Of a DNA stretch of 64,000 bases, positions 42,104 to 50,547 are shown piece after piece; position 1 is the first letter of the stretch; each line of letters begins with the position of its first letter. Source of the stretch: BRHc4a sp049323755 (GTDB taxonomy: Bacteria; Bacillota; Desulfotomaculia; Desulfotomaculales; Desulfocucumaceae); the NCBI GenBank assembly GCA_049323755.1, contig JBMOPE010000026.1, positions 186,001-250,000 of the forward strand. The letters are read 5' to 3'. The notes under the pieces are model-generated. The model was not told the DNA's origin, ran no database searches, and worked only from the letters and a program-made list of their open reading frames with translations. A program made the position numbers and the translations under genes.

Positions 42104-42165
42104 TTTTAGGCTTCACTTGCTTTGTCAACAAATAAATTTAAAGTAAACTTCCGGAGGTAGATTTA

Positions 42166-43191
42166 TTGGCAGAGGATAAAGTTTCCATACTGGGAGCGGG
42201 AAGCTGGGGAACTTCCCTGGCCATTCATCTGGCCAGAAAAGGCTATACGCCCTTTCTCTGGTCTCACCGAAAAGAACAGGTGGAGGAAATAAAAAGCACC
42301 GGCAGAAACATTGCATATTTGCCTAATGTATTAATTCCGGAAAGCATATTAATCAGTGATGACCTTGAAATGTCGGTCAGGGATGCAACAGCAGTAATTT
42401 CTGCCGTCCCCTCTCACGCTTTTCGTGATGTCCTGGCAAGCTGCCACAGGTATTTTAGCCCTTCCACCATCATTATTAACGCTGCCAAGGGCATAGATGA
42501 AAACTCGCTTCAGCGCATATCAGAGATTTTTACCGAGGTCTCCGGGGGAAGCAGCGATAACTACGTTGTCTTATCCGGGCCGAGCCATGCTGAAGAGGTA
42601 AGCATTGGAATGCCCACCGCCGTTGTAGTGGCCTCCGGCAGCGATAAAAATGCTCTTAAGGCACAGGATATTTTAATGTCGGTTGATTTCAGGGTTTATA
42701 CCAACTCTGATGTCACCGGCGTTGAGCTGGGAGGGGCGCTTAAAAATATAATAGCACTGGGAACAGGCATATCCGACGGCCTGGGCTTTGGAGACAATAC
42801 CAAGGCAGCACTGATGACAAGGGGGCTTGCCGAGATAACAAGGCTTGGTATGGCAGGGGGAGCCAATCCTCTGACCTTTGCCGGGCTGGCGGGCCTTGGG
42901 GATCTAATTGTCACCTGCACAAGTATGCACAGTAGAAACAGAAGAGCTGGAATCGAAATAGGAAAAGGAAAGAGTCCCACTGAGGCACTGGAATCTGTCA
43001 GGATGGTTGTAGAGGGTTTTAGAACCACCAGGGCGGCGTATAAACTTTCCCGTAAGCATAATGTTGAAATGCCTATCACGGCTGAAATATACAGGGTACT
43101 CTATGAAGGCGGCAGTGCCAGGGAGGCGGTATTCAACCTTATGGGCAGGGGCAAAAGAAATGAAATGGAAGAAACAGGGTTTAATTTTTAG
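42166..43191 (+). CDS. gpsA: Glycerol-3-phosphate dehydrogenase [NAD(P)+]
   Basis: GpsA reduces dihydroxyacetone phosphate to glycerol 3-phosphate for phospholipid synthesis. The nucleotide motif GAGSWGTSLAIHLARKG is at residues 10-26, VLSGPSHAEEV near 138, and the catalytic Lys in GGALKNIIALGTGI near 189. Length 341 residues is normal. The start is a TTG after CCGGAGG. It forms a phospholipid pair with plsY. Confidence 0.96.
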   Translation: MAEDKVSILGAGSWGTSLAIHLARKGYTPFLWSHRKEQVEEIKSTGRNIAYLPNVLIPESILISDDLEMSVRDATAVISAVPSHAFRDVLASCHRYFSPSTIIINAAKGIDENSLQRISEIFTEVSGGSSDNYVVLSGPSHAEEVSIGMPTAVVVASGSDKNALKAQDILMSVDFRVYTNSDVTGVELGGALKNIIALGTGISDGLGFGDNTKAALMTRGLAEITRLGMAGGANPLTFAGLAGLGDLIVTCTSMHSRNRRAGIEIGKGKSPTEALESVRMVVEGFRTTRAAYKLSRKHNVEMPITAEIYRVLYEGGSAREAVFNLMGRGKRNEMEETGFNF

Positions 43192-43232
43192 CACTTTTTT
43201 AAAATAATAAATAAACAAGGGGGGACATCTGC

Positions 43233-43757
43233 ATGAGAATAATTGAATTTCAAGGCAAAAAGCCCCGGATTGCCGATGGGGTTTTTATTGCCCCAACCGC
43301 TGTCATTATAGGAGATGTTACCATAGGCGAAGGATCCAGTATCTGGTATGGGGCAGTCTTAAGGGGTGATTTCGGAAAAATCACAATAGGCAAAAATACA
43401 AGCATTCAGGATAATGTAGTTATCCATATGACCCCCGGAGGAGAAACAAAAATAGGTGATAATGTTACGGTGGCACACGGGGCAGTACTCCATACTGCAG
43501 CGGTTGGTGACGGTTCAGTTATAGGCATGAACGTTGTTCTTCTTGATAATTGCACAATCGGGGAGCAGTGTATGATTGCAGCTGGGAGCGTTGTTTCCAC
43601 CGGCACCTCAATTCCAGCAAGGCACCTTGCCGCCGGGGCACCGGCTGCTCCTAAAAAGGAGATTTCCGGGGAGGCGCTAAACTGGGTGACCGCCAGCTCC
43701 ATGGCATATTCCCACCTGTGTAAAACCTATTTGGAACAAGGATTGGATGAAGAGTAG
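43233..43757 (+). CDS. Gamma-carbonic anhydrase-like left-handed beta-helix protein
   Basis: This 174-residue protein has hexapeptide-repeat character (IGEGSSIWYGAVLRGDFG, IGKNTSIQDNVVIHM, IGDNVTVAHGAVLHTA). The three zinc-type histidines of gamma-carbonic anhydrases lie in VVIHM and VAHGAVLH. Such YrdA/PaaY-type proteins range from active anhydrases to acetyltransferase-like proteins, so activity is unproven. AAGGGGGG precedes the ATG. The stop codon opens a heptanucleotide repeat. Confidence 0.85.
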   Translation: MRIIEFQGKKPRIADGVFIAPTAVIIGDVTIGEGSSIWYGAVLRGDFGKITIGKNTSIQDNVVIHMTPGGETKIGDNVTVAHGAVLHTAAVGDGSVIGMNVVLLDNCTIGEQCMIAAGSVVSTGTSIPARHLAAGAPAAPKKEISGEALNWVTASSMAYSHLCKTYLEQGLDEE

Positions 43758-43787
43758 GGATTGGGAATTGGGGGTTGGGGGTTGAGG
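43757..43787 (+). repeat. Heptanucleotide repeat, GGAATTG/GGGGTTG units
   Basis: About four 7-base units (GGGATTG, GGAATTG, GGGGTTG, GGGGTTG) directly after the carbonic anhydrase stop. An inverted array stands at 43914-43952. Confidence 0.6.
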
Positions 43788-43889
43788 ACAGGTTATCCGG
43801 TACGCCCCAAAGCTATGTTATTTGTAACCAATCAATGTTTTACTTAAAAGCTTCAATGCGCCATATAATTTCTTAGTAAAATCAAAGAT

Positions 43890-43910
43890 GCGGGCCAAAG
43901 GCCCGCTTTT
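43890..43910 (+). terminator. Hairpin terminator between the convergent gammaCA and NlpC/P60 genes
   Basis: GCGGGCC / GGCCCGC around AAA, followed by TTTT on the plus strand. It separates the convergent transcripts. Confidence 0.7.
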
Positions 43911-43913
43911 CCT

Positions 43914-43952
43914 ATCCCTAATTCCCAATTCCTAATTCCCAATTCCGGACCC
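43914..43952 (-). repeat. Heptanucleotide repeat, AATTCCC/T type
   Basis: About five units (ATCCCTA, ATTCCCA, ATTCCTA, ATTCCCA, ATTCCGG) followed by GGACCC and GAATAATGCTAA, the same ending as at 18980-19026. Confidence 0.65.
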
Positions 43953-43972
43953 GTGAATAATGCTAAACATAC

Positions 43973-44548
43973 CTATCTTATCAGTCTTCTGGCACCCTTA
44001 TAGTTACTGGAATAGTAATTGCTATCTATCTCGCTGATTACTACAGACTTCTTTGATGATGACGCGTGGATAAACCTGCTTTCTCCTATATAAATCCCCG
44101 AGTGCTCAATTCCCTTCCCCTGGTAATAGCTGAAAAAAACCAGATCGCCGGGCTTAAGATTCTCCTTATCCACCGGAATGCCGTAATTTGCCTGATCTGA
44201 TGCCAGGTGGGGCAAATCAATGCCCACCGTTTTAAATACATACATCACATAACCGGAACAGTCAAAGGAGTCCGGCCCGTCCGCCCCATAGCGGTATGGC
44301 TTTCCAAGCAATGACATGGCAGTTTTGAATACCTTCTGGTAGTCACTTGACCCGGTAGTTGACCGGGAGACATCTTGACTGCCGGCAGGCTGACTAACTG
44401 CACTTTTAACCTCCTGACCCTCAAGTAAAGCCGCGGGCACCACCATCCCCGACATGGCCTCCTGCTGGGCCTGAGAATAGCCATGGGATGGCATGGGCAA
44501 TACCAGAATAAATAATAATGATATAGTATATATAATCTTTTTTAACAC
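43973..44548 (-). CDS. Secreted NlpC/P60 family peptidoglycan hydrolase
   Basis: The 191-residue product (GTG start at 44548, behind GGAGGG) has a signal peptide (LKKIIYTISLLFILVLPMPSHG), a linker of about 50 residues, and an NlpC/P60 domain from about residue 70. Catalytic Cys97 lies in DSFDCSGYV and the active-site His in GIEHSGIYIG, with FIHA following. These enzymes cut D-Glu-diaminopimelate bonds. A longer frame starting at 44572 is possible but would run through the ribosome binding site. It is divergent from spoIVA. Confidence 0.9.
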   Translation of the reverse strand: MLKKIIYTISLLFILVLPMPSHGYSQAQQEAMSGMVVPAALLEGQEVKSAVSQPAGSQDVSRSTTGSSDYQKVFKTAMSLLGKPYRYGADGPDSFDCSGYVMYVFKTVGIDLPHLASDQANYGIPVDKENLKPGDLVFFSYYQGKGIEHSGIYIGESRFIHASSSKKSVVISEIDSNYYSSNYKGARRLIR

Positions 44549-44639
44549 AATGACCCTCCATTGCCAAAACATTCAGGATATTCTTATATAATTACTTTTT
44601 CGACCCCGGCAATAGTTTTCCTGCATTAGAAAATACACA

Positions 44640-44675
44640 TTTTTCTAAATGAGACAATGTTCTCATTTAGAAAAA
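44640..44675. terminator. 15-bp perfect hairpin between the divergent NlpC/P60 and spoIVA genes
   Basis: Arms 44640-44654 and 44661-44675 are perfectly complementary around CAATGT, with T and A ends. In a divergent intergenic region a terminator is unexpected; it could end a short unannotated transcript or be an operator. Confidence 0.55.
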
Positions 44676-44719
44676 AACAGATAATCCATGTTTTAACATA
44701 GACTTGTTGTAATATTACA

Positions 44720-44749
44720 GGTAACCACTCATATATATATAATGTTACC
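44720..44749. other. Gene-less divergent promoter region with a small inverted repeat
   Basis: The stretch 44549-44890 has no gene. GGTAAC (44720-44725) and GTTACC (44744-44749) flank an alternating AT tract (CATATATATATAAT), a layout compatible with an operator. No regulator can be named. Confidence 0.35.
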
Positions 44750-44853
44750 GTGTGCCATTGGAAAAAACTACACTTGTTATTAGACTCTTCAGACACCCGC
44801 CACAGTTAAAAATTCTGTGACAGGGTTAGGGGGGATGCAATAATTTTTAGCTT

Positions 44854-44862
44854 CATATAAAT
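44854..44862 (+). promoter_or_regulatory. Candidate sigma-E -10 element for spoIVA
   Basis: CATATAAAT lies 29 bases before the spoIVA ATG and resembles the sigma-E -10 (CATACAAT type). The -35 is weak (AATAAT near 44839). spoIVA is a sigma-E gene in Bacillus, which supports the reading. Confidence 0.35.
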
Positions 44863-44890
44863 ATTTTTATTTTTTCAAGGAGGGAGTGTT

Positions 44891-46369
44891 ATGGAAAAAC
44901 TGGACATCTTCAGGGATATAGCTGAAAGAACAGGGGGAGACCTATACCTTGGCATAGGCGGAGGTGTAAGAACAGGAAAATCCACCTTTATAAAAAAGTT
45001 CATGGAACTCCTGGTAATCCCCAATATTAAAAACGTTCATGAAAGAGAGCGGGCCCGGGACGAGCTTCCCCAGAGCGGGGCAGGCAGAACAATAATGACC
45101 ACCGAGCCAAAATTTGTTCCCAATGAAGCTGTTGAAATAAATGTCTCCAGTGGGCTCAAAGTTAAAATGCGGCTTGTTGACTGCGTAGGTTACAGGGTTG
45201 AGGGAGCGCTTGGCTATGATGATGAAGACGGACCGAGAATGGTGTCCACACCCTGGTATGAAGAGCCCATCCCCTTCCAGGAGGCCGCCGAACTGGGCAC
45301 CAGGAAAGTAATTTCAGAGCACTCAACACTTGGCATAGTTGTAACCACAGACGGGACTATTACTGACATTTCGAGAGACAACTATATTGAGGCCGAGGAA
45401 AGAGTTATAGAAGAGTTCAAAGATATAAACAGGCCTTTCATTGTAGTCATGAATACAGAGGACCCTTCCTCTCCGGAGTCCCTGGAGCTATGCGAAGAGC
45501 TGAGCGAAAAATATGATGTTCCAGTTATACCTGTAAACTGTGCGGAGCTCAGTCAGAAGGACATTCTCTCCATACTTGAGAAAGTACTTTTTGAATTCCC
45601 AGTAAACGAAGTAACAATATCCCTTCCTAACTGGGTTGAAGAACTTGAAAGCAAGCACTGGCTAAGACAGAGATTTGAGGAAGCAGTCAGGGAAACAGTA
45701 CGCCACGTAAGACGTCTTCGGGACATAAACAGCGCAGTTGAAAATCTTGGCGACTACGACTTCGTTTCCAACGTAACCCTCAACAAAATGGACATGGGAA
45801 CAGGTGTGGCAGCCATAGACATAGCTTCCAGGCCCGAGCTTTTCTATCGTGTACTCAGTGAGGAGACAGGTTTCTCTGTTGAAGGAGACCACGAACTTTT
45901 CAGGCTTGTAAAAGACCTTTCCATTGCCAAGCGTGAATACGACAAGGTTTCTGTTGCCCTCCAGGAGGTAAGGGAAACCGGCTACGGGGTTGTTACTCCC
46001 AGGCTTGATGAAATGAATCTTGAAGAGCCCGAGCTTATACGCCAGGGCAACCGCTTCGGAGTGAAGCTTAAGGCCAGCGCGCCTTCACTTCACGTAATCA
46101 GGGCCGACATAACCACAGAAATAACACCTATAATAGGAACTGAAAAGCAGTGTGAGGAACTGGTCAGGTACATGCTCAACGAATTTGAGGAAAATCCTCA
46201 AAAAATTTGGGACTCTGAAATATTCGGAAAATCACTGCATGACCTTGTAAGAGAGGGTATACAGAACAAGTTGCACAGAATGCCAGAAAACGCCCAGGTA
46301 AAACTGCAGGAGACTCTCCAGAGAATTGTGAACGAAGGAAGTGGAGGACTAATCTGCATAATCATTTAA
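44891..46369 (+). CDS. spoIVA: Stage IV sporulation protein A (spore coat ATPase)
   Basis: SpoIVA polymerises on the outer forespore membrane with ATP hydrolysis and is the base of the coat. The 492-residue length matches the family. Walker A reads GVRTGKST at residues 25-32; TTEPKFVPNEAVEI and DCVGYRVEGALGYDDEDGPRMV (given in two parts here as DCVGYRVEGALG and DEDGPRMV) are nearly invariant. The C-terminus ends hydrophobically (GGLICIII), as required for forespore membrane targeting. AAGGAGGGAG precedes the ATG. Monocistronic with its own terminator. Confidence 0.97.
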   Translation: MEKLDIFRDIAERTGGDLYLGIGGGVRTGKSTFIKKFMELLVIPNIKNVHERERARDELPQSGAGRTIMTTEPKFVPNEAVEINVSSGLKVKMRLVDCVGYRVEGALGYDDEDGPRMVSTPWYEEPIPFQEAAELGTRKVISEHSTLGIVVTTDGTITDISRDNYIEAEERVIEEFKDINRPFIVVMNTEDPSSPESLELCEELSEKYDVPVIPVNCAELSQKDILSILEKVLFEFPVNEVTISLPNWVEELESKHWLRQRFEEAVRETVRHVRRLRDINSAVENLGDYDFVSNVTLNKMDMGTGVAAIDIASRPELFYRVLSEETGFSVEGDHELFRLVKDLSIAKREYDKVSVALQEVRETGYGVVTPRLDEMNLEEPELIRQGNRFGVKLKASAPSLHVIRADITTEITPIIGTEKQCEELVRYMLNEFEENPQKIWDSEIFGKSLHDLVREGIQNKLHRMPENAQVKLQETLQRIVNEGSGGLICIII

Positions 46370-46396
46370 AACCGGCCGCAAGACCGGTTTTTTTTT
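46368..46396 (+). terminator. Terminator after spoIVA
   Basis: AAACCGG / CCGGTTT with an 8-base loop followed by nine T. Confidence 0.8.
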
Positions 46397-46488
46397 GTTG
46401 CTATAGTAATATTTAAATGATATAATGTCTACCATTGATGGAATAATATCCATCGGACACGGACAGGGTACAAGGAAGTGTTATAAGG

Positions 46489-46929
46489 ATGAAATTTTTT
46501 CTGGTCCGCGAAGACATACTGCCCGAGTCCATATTAAGGGCGGTCAGGGCCAAGGAAATGCTGCTGAGGGGTGAGGTCAGCACCGTAAACGAGGCGGTGG
46601 AAAAAGTAAACCTCAGCCGGAGCGCTTATTACAAATATAGGGACAGAGTTTTTACCTTTCACTCCCATATTGATAGCAAAGATATAACCATTTATATGAC
46701 CCTCGAACACCGGTCGGGGGTACTTTCCAACGTGCTTAACCTTATTGCGTCACTTAAAGGAAACATTATCACAATAAAGCAGGAGCTTCCGGTACAGGGG
46801 CTGGCCAGTGTCTGTATCTGTCTGGACATTTCAAACCTTTCCGGAGATATCGATACAATACTTGAAGAGGCCAGGAAAATTGACGGTGTTAAAACCGTAT
46901 CCCTGCAAGATATAAAGAATGTTGTATAG
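46489..46929 (+). CDS. ACT-domain protein upstream of hom (PheB/UPF0735 type)
   Basis: This 146-residue protein has an N-terminal helical region with a winged-helix-like stretch (VNEAVEKVNLSRSAYYKYRD) and a C-terminal ACT domain (MTLEHRSGVLSNVLNLIAS, near 70-90, continuing to NLSGDIDTIL). It matches the UPF0735/PheB-like family next to hom-thrB in Bacillus, which binds amino acids. It probably regulates, by ligand binding, something in aspartate-family synthesis; the target is unknown. Confidence 0.88.
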   Translation: MKFFLVREDILPESILRAVRAKEMLLRGEVSTVNEAVEKVNLSRSAYYKYRDRVFTFHSHIDSKDITIYMTLEHRSGVLSNVLNLIASLKGNIITIKQELPVQGLASVCICLDISNLSGDIDTILEEARKIDGVKTVSLQDIKNVV

Positions 46930-46945
46930 GAGAGAGGGGAAAGGT

Positions 46946-48229
46946 ATGGATGTCATAAAAATTGGTTTCCTCGGTTTTGGGACAGTGGGGTCTGGAGCCA
47001 GCAGAATTCTGGCCTCCAATACGGATAGCATAGCCAAAAAAGTTGGTGCCCGCGTTGAAATAGGAGGGGTCCTTGTAAGGGACAAGCAAAAGAAAAGGGC
47101 ATACGAAATAGACCCGGCAATACTGACCACAGATCCTAATGAAATTATAGAAAGTAATGATATTGACATAATCGTAGAGGTAATGGGAGGAATAAGCCCG
47201 GCCAGAGAATATGTGATAAGGGCAATGGAAAAGGGTAAGAGCATTGTCACCGCCAATAAGGATATGATGGCCCTTCATGGAAAAGAGCTTTTCAAGGCTG
47301 CCGACGAACATGGTGTCGACCTTCTTTTTGAGGGAAGTGTGGCCGGGGGAATACCTATAATAAGACCACTTAAACACTGCCTGGCTGCGAATCGCCTTAA
47401 AGAAATAATTGGTATTATTAACGGAACAACAAATTACATGTTAACTAAAATGACTGCAGAGGGAAACGATTTCGGGGATGTTCTTAAGGAGGCCCAGCTA
47501 AAAGGATATGCCGAGGCTGATCCCAGCTCTGACATTGAAGGTTTTGATGCAGCCAGGAAGCTTGCGATTCTTGCCTCTATTGCCTTTAATACCCGGGTAA
47601 CCCTTGATGATGTTTACGTTGAGGGCATAACCAAAATATCAAAAGAAGATATTGCCTACGCCAGGGACTTAAAGTACATTATAAAGCTGCTGGGCCTGGC
47701 AAAAGATACTGATAATGGCGTTGAAACAAGGGTTCACCCCTGTTTTATTCCTGAAAATCACCCGCTTGCATCAGTCAATGATGTATATAATGCTATCTTT
47801 GTAAAGGGAGACGCCGTGGGAGACGTTATGTTTTTCGGCCGCGGGGCGGGAGATATGCCTACCGGAAGTGCGGTTGTTTCTGATATAATGGAGGCGGCCA
47901 GAAACAGGGTAAAGAATATTACGGGCATCCACTGCACCTGTTATGAAGAAAAGACGCTAAAGGAAATAGGAGATACTGAAAGCAAGTACTATTTAAGGCT
48001 TAAGGTAACAGACAGGCCCGGAGTACTCGCCTCCATCGCCTTTGCCCTGGGTGACCAGAATGTAAGTATAGCATCTGTTCTTCAAAAGCATACCTATGAA
48101 GACATGGCTGAAATCGTACTGGTAACTCATCTTGTAAGGGAAAAGAACATGCAAAGCGCTTTAAAGATAATTGAACAGCTAGCGGCAGTCAGGGAAGTGT
48201 GCAATATAATAAGGGTCGAAGGAGACTAG
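46946..48229 (+). CDS. hom: Homoserine dehydrogenase
   Basis: Hom reduces aspartate semialdehyde to homoserine. The 427-residue protein has the NAD(P) motif GFLGFGTVGSGASRIL at residues 8-23, VTANKDMMA and EGSVAGGIPIIRPL near 130, and the catalytic Lys in LKGYAEADPSSDIEG near 198. An ACT domain (DRPGVLASIAFALGDQNVSI) occupies residues 350-427, implying threonine feedback. I use the ATG at 46946 behind GGGGAAAGG; the open frame extends upstream into the ACT gene. Confidence 0.96.
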   Translation: MDVIKIGFLGFGTVGSGASRILASNTDSIAKKVGARVEIGGVLVRDKQKKRAYEIDPAILTTDPNEIIESNDIDIIVEVMGGISPAREYVIRAMEKGKSIVTANKDMMALHGKELFKAADEHGVDLLFEGSVAGGIPIIRPLKHCLAANRLKEIIGIINGTTNYMLTKMTAEGNDFGDVLKEAQLKGYAEADPSSDIEGFDAARKLAILASIAFNTRVTLDDVYVEGITKISKEDIAYARDLKYIIKLLGLAKDTDNGVETRVHPCFIPENHPLASVNDVYNAIFVKGDAVGDVMFFGRGAGDMPTGSAVVSDIMEAARNRVKNITGIHCTCYEEKTLKEIGDTESKYYLRLKVTDRPGVLASIAFALGDQNVSIASVLQKHTYEDMAEIVLVTHLVREKNMQSALKIIEQLAAVREVCNIIRVEGD

Positions 48230-48237
48230 GATATAAA

Positions 48238-49140
48238 ATGGTCCGAGTACAGGTGCCGGCAACAACAGCAAATCTTGGTCCAGGATTTGACTGCCTGGGC
48301 ATGGCCCTGCAATTATACAATATTGTCGAGATGTCTTTCTCTGCATCGGGGCTTTCCGTAGAAGTACAGGGCGAAGGCAGCCACGAAATACCCAGGGATG
48401 AAAACAATATGGTTTACAGAGCTGCCCAGCAGGTATTCAGACAGACAGACAGAGTTTCACCCGGAATAAAGATAAAACTGACCAACAACATACCTGTTTC
48501 ACGGGGGCTTGGCAGCAGCACCGCTGCTATTATAGGAGGTATGATTGCTGCAAATATTCTTTCGGGAAGCGGCCTTAGCCAGAAAGATATAATTAACCTT
48601 GCCTACGCCATGGAAGGCCATCCGGACAACATTGCAGCGTCGGTACTGGGTGGAATCGTTGTTGCCGTTCCTGCCGAGGGGGAAGTTAAATGCCAGACAA
48701 TACCCCCCCCAAAAGGCCTCCGTGCAGTTGTTTCCATTCCGGACTTTACTCTGTCAACCCGCACCTCCAGGGAAGCACTTCCCCAGCAGGTGCCTATCGG
48801 CGATGCAGCCTTTAACCTAAGCAGGGTAGCCTTACTTGTTTCATCACTGTACACAGGTAATATAAGCCAGTTCGGTATTGCCATGGAGGACAGGTTACAC
48901 CAGCCCTACAGAACCTCACTGGTTCCCGGTATGAAAAAGGTGTTCGCCGCTGCCAAGCTTGCGGGAGCAAAGGGTATAACCTTAAGCGGCGCAGGTCCTT
49001 CTATTATTGCATACGCGGATAACAATTTTGACTTAATTGCCAGGGTTATGCGAGACACTTTCAGACAAAACGGAATATCTTCCAGGTCATTGGTACTGGA
49101 TATATCACCAGTGGGAGCCAGAGCTTTGGAGATAAAATAA
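48238..49140 (+). CDS. thrB: Homoserine kinase (GHMP family)
   Basis: ThrB phosphorylates homoserine for threonine synthesis. The GHMP signature PVSRGLGSSTAAIIGG near residue 86, N-terminal PATTANLGPGFDCLG and C-terminal GAKGITLSGAGPSIIAY are all present in 300 residues. The ATG at 48238 follows AAGGAG; the preceding in-frame codons overlap hom. No thrC is in the window. The stop codon lies in the third REP-like element. Confidence 0.95.
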   Translation: MVRVQVPATTANLGPGFDCLGMALQLYNIVEMSFSASGLSVEVQGEGSHEIPRDENNMVYRAAQQVFRQTDRVSPGIKIKLTNNIPVSRGLGSSTAAIIGGMIAANILSGSGLSQKDIINLAYAMEGHPDNIAASVLGGIVVAVPAEGEVKCQTIPPPKGLRAVVSIPDFTLSTRTSREALPQQVPIGDAAFNLSRVALLVSSLYTGNISQFGIAMEDRLHQPYRTSLVPGMKKVFAAAKLAGAKGITLSGAGPSIIAYADNNFDLIARVMRDTFRQNGISSRSLVLDISPVGARALEIK

Positions 49141-49174
49141 ACGCCCTGACGGGCGTTGCCGCCGTACCGGCGGC
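49138..49174 (-). repeat. Bipartite double-hairpin REP-like element, copy 3 (inverted)
   Basis: AAACGCCC-TGAC-GGGCGTT followed by GCCGCC-GTACC-GGCGGC: the reverse complement of the layout at 14200 and 19031. It overlaps the thrB stop and could end transcription. Confidence 0.7.
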
Positions 49175-49190
49175 AGAACTCAGAACTCGT
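49173..49190 (-). repeat. Short heptanucleotide repeat, CAGAACT units
   Basis: CAGAACTCAGAACTC is the reverse complement of the GAGTTCT units at 60142-60176. Two units only. Confidence 0.45.
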
Positions 49191-49231
49191 AATGCTTCTT
49201 TAGAAAAAGATGAGGGAAAGGGATAGGAAAA

Positions 49232-50446
49232 ATGCTTGTAGTCCAAAAGTACGGCGGCAGCTCGGTTGCCAATCCGGAAAGGATTAAGAGAGTGGCGGAA
49301 AGAGTTGCCGGGATTAAAAAAGAAGGCCATGACGTGGTCGTAGTGGTATCTGCCATGGGAGACACCACCGATGAGTTGATTGAGCTGGTAAACAGTATAT
49401 CCGACCAGCCTCCGGACAGGGAGATGGATATGCTTCTTTCTACCGGTGAGCAGGTTTCAATAGCCCTCCTGGCAATGGCTGTGCAAAATCATGATATAGA
49501 GGCCATATCCATGACCGGACCTCAGGCCGGAATACAGACCGACAGGGTCCATACAAAGGCAAGGATAAAAGAAATACAGTGCGATAGGTTAAAAGAAGAG
49601 CTTTCTTCAGGAAAAGTTGTTATAGTAGCCGGTTTCCAGGGTATAAACAGGTACGGCGACATAACCACCCTGGGAAGGGGAGGGTCGGATACAACCGCGG
49701 TTGCTCTTGCGGCAGCCTTAAATGCAGATGTCTGCGAGATATATACCGATGTGGATGGTGTGTATACCACTGATCCCAGAATCGTAAAAGACGCTAAAAA
49801 ACTGGACTATATCACCTACGATGAAATGCTGGAACTGGCTCACCTCGGCGCTCAGGTGCTTCATCCCCGGTCAGTGGAATGCGCCAGGTGGTATAACATT
49901 AAGCTCCACGTAAGGAGCAGCTTCAACAATAATCCCGGTACTATTGTCAAGGAGGCGGGTAACATGGAAAAGGCCCTTGCGGTAACTGGCATAGCCCATG
50001 ATTTGAATGTGGCCAAATTTGGTTTATTTGATGTTCCGGACAAACCCGGCATCGCATATAAGATATTTAACTCACTGGCGAAGGAACATATAAATGTGGA
50101 TATGATAATACAGAGCGCCATGAGAAATGAGGTCAATGACATAGCCTTCACCATAGCCAGGACCGATTTGAAAAAAGTTCTGGCTGTAGTGGAAGGAATA
50201 AAAGATGAAGTGGGATTTTCAGGCTACACATGGGACGACAATATTGCCAAGGTTTCTGTGGTTGGAGCCGGAATGGTGAGCAACCCCGGTGTTGCCGCTA
50301 TGATTTTCGAGGCCCTGGCCAAAGAAAGCATAAATCTGGAAATGATAAGCACCTCAGAAATTAAGGTCTCCTGTATAATTAAAGCTGAACAGGCCCAGGA
50401 TGCTGTAAAAGCCCTTCATGCCACATTTAAGATGGCGGAGATATAG
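49232..50446 (+). CDS. lysC: Aspartate kinase
   Basis: LysC phosphorylates aspartate at the head of Lys, Thr and Met synthesis. The 404-residue protein begins VVQKYGGSSVANPERIKRVA (the catalytic KxGGS motif). RGGSDTTAVALAAALNADVCEIYTDVDGVYTTDPR (parts: GRGGSDTTAVAL and YTDVDGVYTTDPR) lies near 150-185, and two ACT domains fill the C-terminus (about 265-400: DVPDKPGIAYKIF; VVGAGMVSNPGVAAMIF). The start ATG is 5-6 bases after GGGAAAGGG-like sequence. It joins hom and thrB functionally. Confidence 0.96.
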   Translation: MLVVQKYGGSSVANPERIKRVAERVAGIKKEGHDVVVVVSAMGDTTDELIELVNSISDQPPDREMDMLLSTGEQVSIALLAMAVQNHDIEAISMTGPQAGIQTDRVHTKARIKEIQCDRLKEELSSGKVVIVAGFQGINRYGDITTLGRGGSDTTAVALAAALNADVCEIYTDVDGVYTTDPRIVKDAKKLDYITYDEMLELAHLGAQVLHPRSVECARWYNIKLHVRSSFNNNPGTIVKEAGNMEKALAVTGIAHDLNVAKFGLFDVPDKPGIAYKIFNSLAKEHINVDMIIQSAMRNEVNDIAFTIARTDLKKVLAVVEGIKDEVGFSGYTWDDNIAKVSVVGAGMVSNPGVAAMIFEALAKESINLEMISTSEIKVSCIIKAEQAQDAVKALHATFKMAEI

Positions 50447-50493
50447 TAGGAATTAGGAATTAGGAATTAGGAATTGGGAATTGGGAATTGGGA
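50447..50493 (+). repeat. Heptanucleotide array, GGAATTA/GGAATTG units
   Basis: About six to seven units (four GGAATTA, then GGAATTG) directly after the lysC stop. The last 17 bases pair perfectly with the inverted array at 50514-50530, forming a 17-bp hairpin with a 20-base loop. Confidence 0.85.
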
Positions 50494-50511
50494 AAAAACA
50501 TACAGTATTCC

Positions 50512-50536
50512 TCTCCCAATTCCCAATTCCGGACCC
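50512..50536 (-). repeat. Heptanucleotide array, inverted partner
   Basis: CTCCCAATTCCCAATTCCGGACCC; shares the CCGGACCC ending with 18980 and 43914. It lies at the convergence of lysC and the apgM-like gene and may act as a bidirectional terminator with its partner. Confidence 0.7.
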
Positions 50537-50547
50537 TTAAGGAAGGC

